Source: Siansivirga zeaxanthinifaciens CC-SAMT-1 (GTDB lineage Bacteria > Bacteroidota > Bacteroidia > Flavobacteriales > Flavobacteriaceae). Taken from it: 64,000 bases of DNA. Shown here one piece after another: positions 45,034 through 54,659 of the stretch (its first letter is position 1; each line of letters starts with the position of its first letter). The position numbers and the translations under genes were made by a program. The stretch is taken from the NCBI RefSeq assembly GCF_000941055.1, contig NZ_CP007202.1, positions 678,001 to 742,000 of the forward strand, read 5' to 3'. A model generated the notes under the pieces. The model ran no database searches and had not been told where the DNA came from. It was given only the letters and a program-made list of their open reading frames with translations.

Positions 45034-45576
45034 TTGAGTTTAGACCAACTCATACAACGTTGTAAAAAAAACGATATTGTAGCACAAAGTGAATTGTATA
45101 AGCTCTACGCGAGTAAACTTTTTTCTTTGTGCTTAAAGTATTCGCGTAATTATGCAGAAGCAGAAGATAATTTGCAAGATGCCTTTTTAACCATTTTTAA
45201 AAAAATGGATCAATATAAAAATAAAGGTTCTTTTGAAGGTTGGTTAAAACGAATTACAATAAACACCGTATTACAACAATACAGAACACAGAAGGTTTTT
45301 GAAATTACCAATGAAAATATTGTTGAAGAGGTAGCATTAGAAGTAGATGAAGAAAGCCTTTCAATAGACTATTTATTGAAAATTATACAAGAATTACCAG
45401 ACCGCTACAGATTGGTTTTTAACCTGTATGTTTTAGATGGTTATTCGCATAAAGAAATAGCAGAAATGCTGGAAATTAATACAGGGACCTCCAAATCTAA
45501 TCTGGCACGTGCTAGAAATATTTTGAAGGAAACCATTGAAAATTATAAAGTTACACAACATTTAAAATCATTATAA
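45034..45576 (+). CDS. ECF-type RNA polymerase sigma factor
   Basis: The 180-residue protein has sigma region 2 (YSRNYAEAEDNLQDAFLTIF, GSFEGWLKRITINTVL) and region 4 (LPDRYRLVFNLYVLDGYSHKEIAEML). The TTG at 45034 is the only start that keeps region 2.1, since the next methionine is near residue 58. The following gene begins directly after the stop and encodes a membrane protein that is the likely anti-sigma or sensor partner. Confidence 0.93.
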   Translation: MSLDQLIQRCKKNDIVAQSELYKLYASKLFSLCLKYSRNYAEAEDNLQDAFLTIFKKMDQYKNKGSFEGWLKRITINTVLQQYRTQKVFEITNENIVEEVALEVDEESLSIDYLLKIIQELPDRYRLVFNLYVLDGYSHKEIAEMLEINTGTSKSNLARARNILKETIENYKVTQHLKSL

Positions 45577-47016
45577 ATGAGTGATAAAAAGCACATTGAC
45601 CGATTATTCCAGGAACGCTTTAAAGAATTTGAAGCCCATCCTAGCAATGCTGTTTGGAAAAATATTGAAGCAGCTCTACAAGGCGAACATAAAAAGCGTC
45701 GCATAATACCTATTTGGTGGCGCTATGCTGGTGCTGCAGCTATTTTACTTCTGGCACTTACCTTAGGAAACTTGTTTTTTAATGAAAATGCTTCTCCCGA
45801 AAACATAAAGGTTGTAGACACTAAAGATTTACCGGTTAAACCGAATTCAAATCTATTAAACGAGGCTTCAGAAGCAGAAGAAAACAACACGAATAATTCG
45901 GTTAAACCCAATAATATTTCAAATAGTTTAAATGCTTCGGAAGCATCTAAAATAGCTTCAGAGGAAACTACAAAAAGAAAAGAAACGTTGGTTTCTGGTA
46001 ATAAAAAAACCTTTCAGAATACACTTAAAAAATCGAACACATCGCCCGTTATTGCTTCTACTTCAGAAGAAAAAAATACAAACTTTAAAAAGGATGATAA
46101 ATCAGGTTTAATTTCAACTGAAGATGCAAAAAATATTATAAATCCTGCTTCAGATAATAAGACATCTGTTTCTAAAACCGAAACAAAAAACACCGCAGAA
46201 GAAAGTGCCAAACAAACAGACTCGAATGCGATATCTATTGAAGATGCCTTAAACAAAGAGCAAAAAATTGTTAAACAAAAAACGAAGCTAGACAAATGGC
46301 GTGTGGCACCTAATGTGGCACCCGTGTATTTTAATTCGCTTGGAGAAGGATCGTCTATAGACCCACAATTAAACGGCAATGACAAATCGGGAGAAATTAA
46401 TGTAAGTTATGGTATTACAGCATCTTACGCTATAAATAACAAACTTAAAGTGCGTTCTGGAATTAATAAAGTTAATTTGGGATACAACACAAATAATGTT
46501 GTTGCTTATCAAGCTATTGCCAACAATTCTGGTGCTAGCCCTGTGAAAAATATTAATTTTAGCCGTGCAGAAAATGGGGTTTCAAATTCTATTTCTTTTG
46601 TAAGCGGATCTAATGTAAGTACCAGTAAGGGTCCGCAATCTTTTACTTCATCTAACACATCTATTAATCAGAATTTAGGTTTTATTGAAGTACCTCTGGA
46701 AATAGAATACGCTATTAGTAATAATAAATTAGGTATTAATGTTATTGGTGGTTTTAGTTCTTTCTTTTTAAATGACAATTCGATTTATTCGAACCCCGAA
46801 AATGGTGCTAAAACTTTTTTAGGCGAAGCTAATAACATTAATAAAGTGAGTTACAGTGCTAACTTTGGGTTGGGTTTAAATTATAAGCTCGCCAAGAAAC
46901 TAGACTTTAATTTAGAGCCCATTTTTAAATACCAATTAAATACTTTTAACAATACATCTGGCGATTTTAAACCTTATTTTATTGGGGTTTACACAGGTTT
47001 TGCTATTAAATTTTAG
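45577..47016 (+). CDS. Membrane protein paired with the ECF sigma factor
   Basis: The 479-residue protein starts with a short cytosolic part (DRLFQERFKEFEAHPSNAVW), has one membrane segment (WWRYAGAAAILLLALTLGNL, about 48-67), a long low-complexity linker rich in N, K, S and E (about 80-220), and a beta-rich C-terminal region that ends like an outer-membrane barrel (YFIGVYTGFAIKF). This layout is common downstream of flavobacterial sigma genes. An anti-sigma or signal-relay role is inferred from position. Confidence 0.8.
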   Translation: MSDKKHIDRLFQERFKEFEAHPSNAVWKNIEAALQGEHKKRRIIPIWWRYAGAAAILLLALTLGNLFFNENASPENIKVVDTKDLPVKPNSNLLNEASEAEENNTNNSVKPNNISNSLNASEASKIASEETTKRKETLVSGNKKTFQNTLKKSNTSPVIASTSEEKNTNFKKDDKSGLISTEDAKNIINPASDNKTSVSKTETKNTAEESAKQTDSNAISIEDALNKEQKIVKQKTKLDKWRVAPNVAPVYFNSLGEGSSIDPQLNGNDKSGEINVSYGITASYAINNKLKVRSGINKVNLGYNTNNVVAYQAIANNSGASPVKNINFSRAENGVSNSISFVSGSNVSTSKGPQSFTSSNTSINQNLGFIEVPLEIEYAISNNKLGINVIGGFSSFFLNDNSIYSNPENGAKTFLGEANNINKVSYSANFGLGLNYKLAKKLDFNLEPIFKYQLNTFNNTSGDFKPYFIGVYTGFAIKF

Positions 47017-47029
47017 ATTTATACAAAAA

Positions 47030-47096
47030 GGATATTGATTTTATTGTGCCCAAAATCAATATCATAAAAAGCTGCTTTGGTTAGAGCAGCTTTTTT
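47030..47096. terminator. Double hairpin terminator between convergent genes
   Basis: A first inverted repeat GATATTGATTTT / AAAATCAATATC (about 47030-47063) is followed by AAAAAGCTGCT / AGCAGCTTTTTT (47066-47096). The second is a bidirectional intrinsic terminator that overlaps the stop of the minus-strand acyltransferase gene. Confidence 0.85.
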
Positions 47097-47835
47097 ATTT
47101 ATTAGACTCTTTTAAAGTATTTAAAATAACATTTCGTGCCGTTTCATTTAATGCCTTAGTATCGTCTGTTGATAAACCTTCGGTAGGGATAAACGTATTT
47201 ACAATGGCTCGCATTTTACCGGGAGACCCACTAAAAAACGTATATGAAAAGCGTTTTTTATTATCGGGAAATACAAGTGGCACAATGGGTATTTGATGAT
47301 TTATAGCTAACCTAAAAGCACCGTCTTTAAATGTATCCAACACCACAGTTTCGTCGTCGGGAACACCACCTTCAGGAAAAATACAAATACTTAACCCCGA
47401 TTTTAAACGCTGCTGGGCTCTTAAAAAAACGGCTTGCCTGCTTTTTGCCGAACTTCTATCAACCAAAATACAGGTGCGTTTATAAAAAAATCCAAATAAA
47501 GGAATTTTAACCAGTTCTGCTTTGCCAACAAACACAAACGGATTTTTTATTACCGTTAGCATAAGCATAATGTCGGTTATAGAAGTGTGGTTCGCAATAA
47601 ACATGTAGCTTTTATGGGCTTCTAAATGCGCTTCTCGTTTAATTTCAACTTTAAAACCCATGAAAAACAAGATGAATTTTGCCCAAATACGTGCCAACTT
47701 AAAGAAAAAGGGATACCAAGATTCTTTTAAAATAGAAATAAGCAGTATGGGAAACATAACCAGTATCGGCAAGCCCAGTAGAATGTAAAACCAAATACGG
47801 TAAAGAAACCAGAAAATATACTTTATAGCCTTCAT
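47095..47835 (-). CDS. 1-acyl-sn-glycerol-3-phosphate acyltransferase (second PlsC)
   Basis: The 246-residue membrane enzyme has an N-terminal anchor, HX4D (NHTSITD) and FPEGG motifs. It is a paralogue of the gene at 2847. The start MKAIKYIFW at 47835 is chosen; the frame continues far upstream but only into the antisense of trpS. It is divergent from trpS with a 115-base gap. Confidence 0.92.
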   Translation of the reverse strand: MKAIKYIFWFLYRIWFYILLGLPILVMFPILLISILKESWYPFFFKLARIWAKFILFFMGFKVEIKREAHLEAHKSYMFIANHTSITDIMLMLTVIKNPFVFVGKAELVKIPLFGFFYKRTCILVDRSSAKSRQAVFLRAQQRLKSGLSICIFPEGGVPDDETVVLDTFKDGAFRLAINHQIPIVPLVFPDNKKRFSYTFFSGSPGKMRAIVNTFIPTEGLSTDDTKALNETARNVILNTLKESNK

Positions 47836-47950
47836 TAAATTCAAAAATACACAATTGTATTGAGCATTTCTATTAAAAAAATTACCTTTGCTCGAAGAAA
47901 AATATTTAAGATTAACTTTAATGAGATTCCCCTTTCGTGGGAATAATAAT

Positions 47951-48919
47951 ATGGCAAGAATACTTACAGGTATACAAAGCACAGGAACTCCACATTTAGG
48001 AAATATTTTAGGCGCTATTTTACCAGCTATTAAAATGGCTGAAGCCCCCGAAAACGATTCGTATTTATTTATAGCAAATTTGCACACTTTAACTCAAATT
48101 AAAGATGCCGAAGAGCTAAAATACAATACCTATTCTGTAGCTGCTACCTGGTTAGCCTTTGGCTTAGATATTAATAAAACTGTGTTTTACAGACAAAGCG
48201 ATATCCCGCAAACTGCAGAATTATCTTGGTATTTAAGCTGTTTCTTTCCATACCAACGTTTAACATTAGCCCATAGTTTTAAAGATAAAGCCGACCGACT
48301 TGAAGATGTAAATGCTGGTTTATTTACCTACCCTATGTTAATGGCTGCCGATATTTTATTGTACGACGCCGAAATTATACCCGTTGGAAAAGACCAATTG
48401 CAGCATATTGAAATGACCCGAGATGTCGCATCTCGTTTTCATGCAAAAATGGGAGAGACATTTGTGTTACCAGAAGGAAAAATTCAAGAAAACACCATGC
48501 TTATTCCCGGAACAGATGGTGAGAAAATGAGTAAAAGCCGCGATAATACAATCAATATATTTTTAGACGATAAAAAACTTCGCAAGCAAATAATGAGTAT
48601 TCAAACCGATAGCACACCGCTTGAAGAACCTAAAGACTGGAAAACTTGTAATTGCTTTGCTATTTATAGCCTATTAGCCAATGCATCTCAAATTGAAACC
48701 ATGAAGGCTCATTACGAAAATGGTAATTATGGTTACGGACATGCAAAACAGGCGCTTTTTGAATTAATAATTGAGAAATTTGCCAACCAACGCGAGCGTT
48801 ACAACTATTATATGACCAATTTAGATGAGCTTGACAAAGCATTACAATTAGGTGCCGAAAAAGCCCGATTGGTTGCAAATAGTGTTATAAACCGAGTAAG
48901 AGAAAAGGTAGGTTATTAA
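47951..48919 (+). CDS. trpS: Tryptophanyl-tRNA synthetase
   Basis: This class I synthetase of 322 residues starts ARILTGIQSTGTPHLGN, where PHLGN is the HIGH-equivalent motif, and has the KMSKS loop in GEKMSKSRDN. It charges tRNA-Trp. The ATG at 47951 is chosen since the family begins just before the GIQ/TG motif. It converges on dprA. Confidence 0.97.
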   Translation: MARILTGIQSTGTPHLGNILGAILPAIKMAEAPENDSYLFIANLHTLTQIKDAEELKYNTYSVAATWLAFGLDINKTVFYRQSDIPQTAELSWYLSCFFPYQRLTLAHSFKDKADRLEDVNAGLFTYPMLMAADILLYDAEIIPVGKDQLQHIEMTRDVASRFHAKMGETFVLPEGKIQENTMLIPGTDGEKMSKSRDNTINIFLDDKKLRKQIMSIQTDSTPLEEPKDWKTCNCFAIYSLLANASQIETMKAHYENGNYGYGHAKQALFELIIEKFANQRERYNYYMTNLDELDKALQLGAEKARLVANSVINRVREKVGY

Positions 48920-48932
48920 AAAGTAAAACTAC

Positions 48933-50036
48933 TTAAACAACCTCAAATAATTTACCAGGCAAAGGCCTAACCACTCCTTTTAATTCCATATTTAAAAGCA
49001 CACTTGCTACTTTAAAAATAGGTAAATCGCAATCTATGGCAATCAAGTCTAGTTGTTGTTTTTGGTTTTCAGAGAGGTAGTTGTATATAGCTTTTTCGGT
49101 ATCGTCGAGCTCCACAAACAATTGTTTTTGAATGGCCGGTTTCTTATCGTCTTGAAGTTTCCAATTTAATATATAAGGCACATCAAAAGGGGTCGTTAAA
49201 ATATGAGCTTTTTGTTGTTTAATTAAGTTGTTGCAACCCACACTTAATACATCGGTTGGTCGTCCCGGAACTGCAAAAACATCCCGATTATAAGAATTTG
49301 CGATGTCGGCAGTAACAAGGCTACCTCCCTTTTCGGCAGATTCAATGACAATGGTCGCTTCACTTAAACCAGCAATCACGCGGTTACGCTTTAAAAAATT
49401 GTTTCTATCAAACTTGGCCGTACTCCAGAAATCGGTAAAAAAACCACCATTTTTTTCAACATCAACCATATATTTTTTATGCACTTTCGGGTAAATTTGA
49501 TTCAAGCCATGCGCCAAACAACCTATGGTTTGCAAATTGTTTTTAATAGCGGCTTTATGTGCCGTAATATCGGTTCCATATGCAAAACCAGATACTATAA
49601 CCGGATTGTAAACAGCTAAACTTTCTATTAAATCTTCACAAAAAGCTATACCACTGGTAGTAATTTTTCGAGTGCCCACAATACTTATAACAGGGCGATT
49701 TTTAAGATTAATGTTGCCTGTTTTAAATAGCAAAATGGGCGCATCAATACAATGCTTTAATTTCAATGGATAGGCGTCTTCTTCAAAATAAAAAGCCTCA
49801 ATATTATTTTCTTTAATAAACTGAAGTTCTTTTTCGGCTTCCAGCAAATGAATATCGTTAAATAATTCACTTAAAATTACGGTTCCTATGCCATCAATTT
49901 TAAGTAGATTTTGCTTTTTTTCCTTTAAAACAGCCTCGGCAGAACCGCAATGCTGTATAAGTTTTTTCGCCGTAATATCGCCAACATTGGGCACATGCTG
50001 TAAAGCTAAGGCATAAAGCAAATCATGTTCGGTCAT
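48933..50036 (-). CDS. dprA: DNA processing protein DprA
   Basis: The 367-residue protein has an N-terminal helix-hairpin-helix part (HVPNVGDITAKKLI), the Rossmann-like DprA core (SIVGTRKITTSG, VSGFAYGTDITAHKAA, YPKVHKKY, VIAGLS, AVPGRPTD) and a C-terminal winged helix. It loads RecA on incoming single-stranded DNA during natural transformation. recA is about 4 kb away on the other strand. Confidence 0.95.
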   Translation of the reverse strand: MTEHDLLYALALQHVPNVGDITAKKLIQHCGSAEAVLKEKKQNLLKIDGIGTVILSELFNDIHLLEAEKELQFIKENNIEAFYFEEDAYPLKLKHCIDAPILLFKTGNINLKNRPVISIVGTRKITTSGIAFCEDLIESLAVYNPVIVSGFAYGTDITAHKAAIKNNLQTIGCLAHGLNQIYPKVHKKYMVDVEKNGGFFTDFWSTAKFDRNNFLKRNRVIAGLSEATIVIESAEKGGSLVTADIANSYNRDVFAVPGRPTDVLSVGCNNLIKQQKAHILTTPFDVPYILNWKLQDDKKPAIQKQLFVELDDTEKAIYNYLSENQKQQLDLIAIDCDLPIFKVASVLLNMELKGVVRPLPGKLFEVV

Positions 50037-50140
50037 ACTATCTTATTGATTTTGAAGTTGCAATAAAAGAATTTTTAATCTGTTAATAAAAACTTACTTG
50101 GAAATTTTATCTAGAACCATATTTTTATAACTTTGTTTCT

Positions 50141-51076
50141 ATGCAATTAGAAACCTACATAAGCGATTTATTATATAGATATGAGTGTGTAAACGTACCA
50201 GAATTTGGTGCTTTTTTAACACAAAAAATATCTGCTACGATAGATGAAACTACTCATACGTTTTATCCGCCAAAGAAAATGGTATCGTTTAACGAGCAAA
50301 TTCAAAAAAATGATGGTTTATTGGCCAATTATATTGCCGATGTTGAGCACATCTCATTTGAAGCTGCTAACGAAAAAATTGCAAAACGTGTACAGGTTAT
50401 AAAATCGTTTTTAATACAAGGTGAAACGGTTAATTTTAAAAACATTGGCGATTTTGTTTTTAACAAAGAAGGTAAAATAGTTTTCGAACCTACTTATAAA
50501 GTTAATTACTTAACCGATGCTTTTGGTTTAACCCAAATGGTATCTCCAAACGTAACTCGCGAAATCCATAAGGAAACCGTTGAGAATATTGAAAAAGTTA
50601 TACCGCTTACTATCACGTCTGAAAAACGTAAATCGCGCCCATATTTTAAATATGCAGCCGTAGCCTTAGTAGCATTAACCCTTGGTGGTTTAGTGGCTTC
50701 TAATTACTACGTAAATGCTATTGAAACGCATAACCAATTAGCACAAGAAGAAGCTACAAAACAACTTGATGCTAAAATACAGCAAGCCACCTTTAACTTA
50801 AATACACTACCAACAATTACCCTTAATGTTAAAAAACAAACAGGAAACTATCACATTGTTGCTGGTGCTTTTAGAGTTGAAGAAAATTGTGACACCAAAA
50901 TAGAACAATTAAAAGCTTTAGGTTTTAAAGCTCGTAAAATAGGTGTTAACAAATATGGTTTGCATCAGGCCGTTTACGCTAGTTACGAAGACAGAAACGA
51001 CGCCATAAACGCTTTAAGAACTATTAAAGCGGAACATAATAAAGAGGCTTGGTTGTTGGTTAAAGAGCTGGATTAA
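50141..51076 (+). CDS. HU-CCDC81 and SPOR domain protein
   Basis: The 311-residue protein carries two N-terminal HU-like CCDC81 domains (YISDLLYRYECVNVPEFGAF and GETVNFKNIGDFVF), one membrane segment near 175-193 (YAAVALVALTLGGLVASNYY) and a periplasmic SPOR domain at the C-terminus (YHIVAGAFRVEENC). SPOR domains bind denuded glycan strands at division sites. A cytosolic nucleoid-type domain joined to a septal peptidoglycan-binding domain suggests a cell-division role. Confidence 0.9.
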   Translation: MQLETYISDLLYRYECVNVPEFGAFLTQKISATIDETTHTFYPPKKMVSFNEQIQKNDGLLANYIADVEHISFEAANEKIAKRVQVIKSFLIQGETVNFKNIGDFVFNKEGKIVFEPTYKVNYLTDAFGLTQMVSPNVTREIHKETVENIEKVIPLTITSEKRKSRPYFKYAAVALVALTLGGLVASNYYVNAIETHNQLAQEEATKQLDAKIQQATFNLNTLPTITLNVKKQTGNYHIVAGAFRVEENCDTKIEQLKALGFKARKIGVNKYGLHQAVYASYEDRNDAINALRTIKAEHNKEAWLLVKELD

Positions 51077-51080
51077 GTAT

Positions 51081-53265
51081 TCAAATAGACTTTTCAAGTT
51101 CTAATTCAGTCCAAAATTCGCTATAAAAATTCTTCGATTCCATAAGTTTTTTGTGATACCCAAAGTCAGTTATAATTCCGCTTTCCAAAACATAAATTCG
51201 ATCAGCAATTTTCGGTAATGAATGTAGTCTGTGAGAAATAAAAATGATTGTCAATTCAGATTTTAACTTATTTAACAAATCCAAAACGAACTGTTCCGTT
51301 TTTCTGTCCATTGCAGATGTAAATTCGTCCAACAAAAGGACTTTTGGTTTCTTATATAAAGCACGCATTAAAGCAATAACTTGTTTTTGACCACCTGAAA
51401 GATTAATACCTTCTTCGCCAAGTATGGTAGCATAGCTTTGAGGTAATGAATTAATAAAATTTTCAAAGCCATAATCTTGACAGAATTTTACAATATTTTC
51501 GGGTTTTTCGTCTTGCCCTAAAAGAATGTTTGTAATAACATTACCACCAAAAATAGTAACGTCTTGTGGTACGACACCTAAAATAGTTCGCCAGTTTTCG
51601 GTATTTAACTCTGTAAGATTAGTTTGATTATTAACAATTATCGCCCCATTTTCAAAGGGATAAAATTTTTGAAGAATTTGTCCTAATGTGCTTTTTCCGC
51701 TACCACTTTCTCCAACTATGGCAATACATTCGTTTTTAGTTACTTTAATATTAATATCTTTTAATAACTGACTTCTACCTGCAAAACGAAAGGATAGATT
51801 TTTAATTTCAAGTGCATTAAAATCTAGAATTTCTTTATTCCCTTTTTGCTCTTTATCCATTGATGCAAACTCGTACATACGGTTAAAAGCTACTTTGTCT
51901 TCATTTATTGGAATGGTTATTAAGGCTAAACTTGCAACGGATGGCAACAAACTACCTGCGACACTCAAAACAGCCATTAGCTCTCCTAATAGCATTTTTT
52001 GATTATAGACTTGAATAGATGTGTAAACCAAAATACCTATTAAAAACAACACACTAAAAACACCTGAAAAAACAGATAAACGTACATTGATTTTACCAAG
52101 ATTAAAGGCTTTTTCTTGAAAACTGCCATAAATAAGTTGGTTGATTTTTTGAAATATGGTTTGTCTGTTATTGTTTTTGATTGTAGCTATACCTTGCATT
52201 GAGGTTATGTAATTACTCTCGCTAAAAGCATAACCTTGCATCACTTCTTTTTGTGCATTAATGATACGCTTGTTAAAACTGTAAATCAATACAAAATAAA
52301 AGGGTAAACTTATAGAAGCAATTAGTCCTGTTTGCCAAGAATAGTAAAATAAAAAGCCTAATGAAACTATAGTTACTAAAGTATTGATAACCACATTACC
52401 AACAATTTGACTAATAACACGTTGTACGCGTTGGGTATCGTTTAATCGTGCCACTAATTCTCCAATTTTACGAGTATCGAAAAAGGATTTTGGTAGATTT
52501 AGTAATGATGAATAAAAACTATCAACAATACGTTTGTTAAAATCCTTTGTTTGACGTATTAAGAAATAATCACGCAATGCTGTAAACAATACCCTAACTA
52601 AAAGTAAAAAAGCAACTAATGCAATACCTGTAATTAGTTTTGTGAAATCTTTTGAAGGTAAAATATCATCAATCAATTTTTGTGAAAAAATCGCCATTGC
52701 CATACCTAGAATAGCAATACCCAAACCTAACAACACACTAAATGAAATTAAGCGATAATCTTCTTTAAGTAGTTTTAAAAACCATTGTTTTTTATTTTGA
52801 GTTTGAGTTTCGGCTTTTACAAAACTATCATTTGGTGTAAGTGTTAAACAGGTTTTGGATTTCCAAATGGTTTCTAATTGTTCTTTGGTGTAAGTTGTGA
52901 TTCCTTTTGCAGGGTCGCCAATGATAAATTTGTTATCCTCATAGCCATAACAGACTACATAATGCCGTAAACGTTCCTCGATTACGACGTGTAAAATTAA
53001 AGGTTCTTTGTGGTCTATTACGGCTCGAATATCTGCTTCGCTACCTTGTGCGGAAAAGCCTATTTTATTGGCTGCTTGATACAAACCCAAAAGGGTCGCC
53101 TTGTTTAGTTGTTCCGCTTAACTCACGTAACGATTCTAGACTGTTTGAGCCACCATAAAATTGAATAAGGGATAATAAACAGGCAACACCACAATCACTT
53201 TGGTCGTGTTGTTGCGTAAATGTTTGTTGTAAGTGTTTTTGTGATAGGTTGATTGCTTTAGTCAT
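51081..53265 (-). pseudogene. C39-peptidase ABC exporter (PCAT), frameshifted
   Basis: The gene would encode a transporter that cleaves double-glycine leaders and exports peptides. The first 66 codons (53265 down) hold the C39 catalytic cysteine in QSDCGVACL (Cys25). The frame breaks at about 53093-53100 and resumes as TLLGLYQAANKIGF. The remainder has the C39 histidine (RHYVVCYGY), the aspartate (IGDPA), six membrane helices, Walker A GESGSGKST, signature LSGGQKQ and a normal ABC end. Loss of two bases (or gain of one) between GGC and ACC explains the break. Confidence 0.88.
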
Positions 53266-53266
53266 T

Positions 53267-53785
53267 TTATTGTAATGCTCTTAAAATACCTTTGGCGTTG
53301 AGTTGTCCTTTATGTTTTTTGATTAGTTTTTGGTTTTTGTTGTAAATTAAGATGTAAGGAATACTGTTAGCATCAAATCGACTAGAAAAAGTACTAAGGC
53401 TATCATATAAAAAAGTAATGTTTTGTTGATTGTTTAATTTGTATTGTTCTGCAAATCGTTTAATTATTTCTATGGGTTCTGTAGATACAAAAATGAATTG
53501 CACATTTTTAAAGCTATCTACATTATCGCTAATGCTTTGGGCTTCGTGTTGGCAGAAATCGCACTCGCTGTTAAAATAGATAAAAATGGTATTTGTGTTT
53601 GGTCTTAGGTTTGCTTTGGTAAAAGTTTTTTGTGCTAAGGTTAACAAATCTAACTCTGGAATTATTTCTAATTGCTTTGCAATTTGATTTTTCTCTTTGG
53701 CTTTAGAAATAATATTGTAACCTAAATAAGATAATAAGCCTAAAACACCAGCTACAACTATAAATAAAAATGTTTTTTTACGCAT
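53267..53785 (-). CDS. Membrane-anchored thioredoxin-like protein
   Basis: The 172-residue protein has one N-terminal membrane anchor (KKTFLFIVVAGVLGLLSYLGY) and a thioredoxin fold with CxxC in NSECDFCQHE and a cis-proline segment (SIPYILIY). It faces the periplasm. It lies one base upstream of the C39 exporter gene on the same strand. A role in forming or reducing disulphides in the exported peptides is inferred, since both relic precursors have two cysteines. The start MRKKTF at 53785 is chosen. It is intact. Confidence 0.85.
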   Translation of the reverse strand: MRKKTFLFIVVAGVLGLLSYLGYNIISKAKEKNQIAKQLEIIPELDLLTLAQKTFTKANLRPNTNTIFIYFNSECDFCQHEAQSISDNVDSFKNVQFIFVSTEPIEIIKRFAEQYKLNNQQNITFLYDSLSTFSSRFDANSIPYILIYNKNQKLIKKHKGQLNAKGILRALQ

Positions 53786-53787
53786 AA

Positions 53788-54410
53788 CTAGCTCATATTT
53801 AATGTGAAAAACATTACACCAACCACCCAAATTAAAAGACTAACGCCATAACTACTCGCTACTATTGAAAAGCCCTTGTCGGTATTTTCATTGAGTTCTT
53901 TGCCAATTAGGAATGCTAAAATAAACCAATAGGCTAATTCAAAAAGATTAAGCACTTGAAACGGATAGATAAACCAAGTTTGTAAACCCTCATAACCTAT
54001 AATATTTAAAGCTGATAATGGATAGAAGTATTGTAAATCTTCTAAATTATAGCTTACTTTAAAAAAGTAAAACCAAGCGGTTTTAAATATGATAACTAAT
54101 AGAAATACAAATTCTGCTTTGACAGCAATATTAAATAGCCTTTTATATTTTATTTCTTTACTAAAGATGAAACAGCCTACGTCTAATATGGAAGCTATAA
54201 TTAATATTTTTATTAGAATAAAAAGAGGCAAAATAAAACTAACCCAAATTGAGTACTTATTGTTAATTTCGATGAGAGATTCCAGTTGTTCAGAGGATAA
54301 TTGTTCTAAATATGAATCATATAAAAGTGCTTCGGTAATGATTATATTTTGCTCTATGTAATTTGCAATTATGTACAGTAAACACAGTAGAATAAAGTTT
54401 AATTATTCAT
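53788..54410 (-). pseudogene. Multi-pass membrane protein (Yip1-like), frameshifted at its N-terminus
   Basis: An open frame runs from about 54402 to 53788 with about five hydrophobic segments and a hydrophilic N-terminal region (ANYIEQNIIITEALLYDSYL). It has no usable start in frame; the only in-frame TTG (54231) would cut off 55 residues including the first helix. An ATG at 54410, overlapping the stop of the upstream gene, gives MNN and then a stop; one extra T at 54401-54402 would join it as MNNLNFILLCLLYIIANY. The gene is probably broken by a one-base deletion. Confidence 0.65.
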
Positions 54411-54591
54411 TCTTATTTTTAAAATACGCTATAACATTTAAACTGAGATAAGATAAATAAGCTAAAATTATGATGAGATTAAAAAAGTTATCCCAGCTAA
54501 AAATGTTATTTATGTTTAATTTTCTTAAAGCACTAATGAACGCATAGAAAATTATTACATGAACAATTGCTATAGTTATTTTTTTTCTCAT
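54403..54591 (-). CDS. Small two-helix membrane protein
   Basis: The 62-residue protein has two hydrophobic stretches (IAIVHVIIFYAFI and FFNLIIILAYLSYLSLNVIAY). It has no recognised motif. It lies between a terminator and the frameshifted membrane protein and its stop overlaps the probable ATG of the latter, so it is part of the export cassette. An immunity or export accessory role is conceivable but unproven. Confidence 0.6.
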   Translation of the reverse strand: MRKKITIAIVHVIIFYAFISALRKLNINNIFSWDNFFNLIIILAYLSYLSLNVIAYFKNKNE

Positions 54592-54603
54592 AAATTATAA
54601 AAA

Positions 54604-54641
54604 GTAAAAAACAGCATTGGTTATTAATTAATACCAATGCT
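54604..54641 (-). terminator. Intrinsic terminator between peptide relics and export genes
   Basis: AGCATTGGT and ACCAATGCT (54613-54621 and 54633-54641) form a perfect 9-bp stem, followed on the minus strand by a U run. It lies 19 bases downstream of the stop of relic peptide A and before the 62-residue gene, where a partial terminator commonly sets the precursor-to-exporter ratio. Confidence 0.8.
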
Positions 54642-54659
54642 ATTATAGGTTAATTTTTG

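Noticed and set aside
46014-46385. A 123-codon antisense frame in the sigma-partner gene
   Set aside because: It mirrors the low-complexity linker (serine/phenylalanine-rich) and has no start context.
47836-48087. N-terminal extension of the minus-strand acyltransferase
   Set aside because: The extension lies over trpS codons and lacks homology; the methionine at 47835 begins the normal membrane anchor.
53085-53105. Programmed frameshifting in the C39 exporter
   Set aside because: There is no slippery heptamer or following structure that I can see, and neighbouring genes of the cassette also carry lesions, so decay is simpler.
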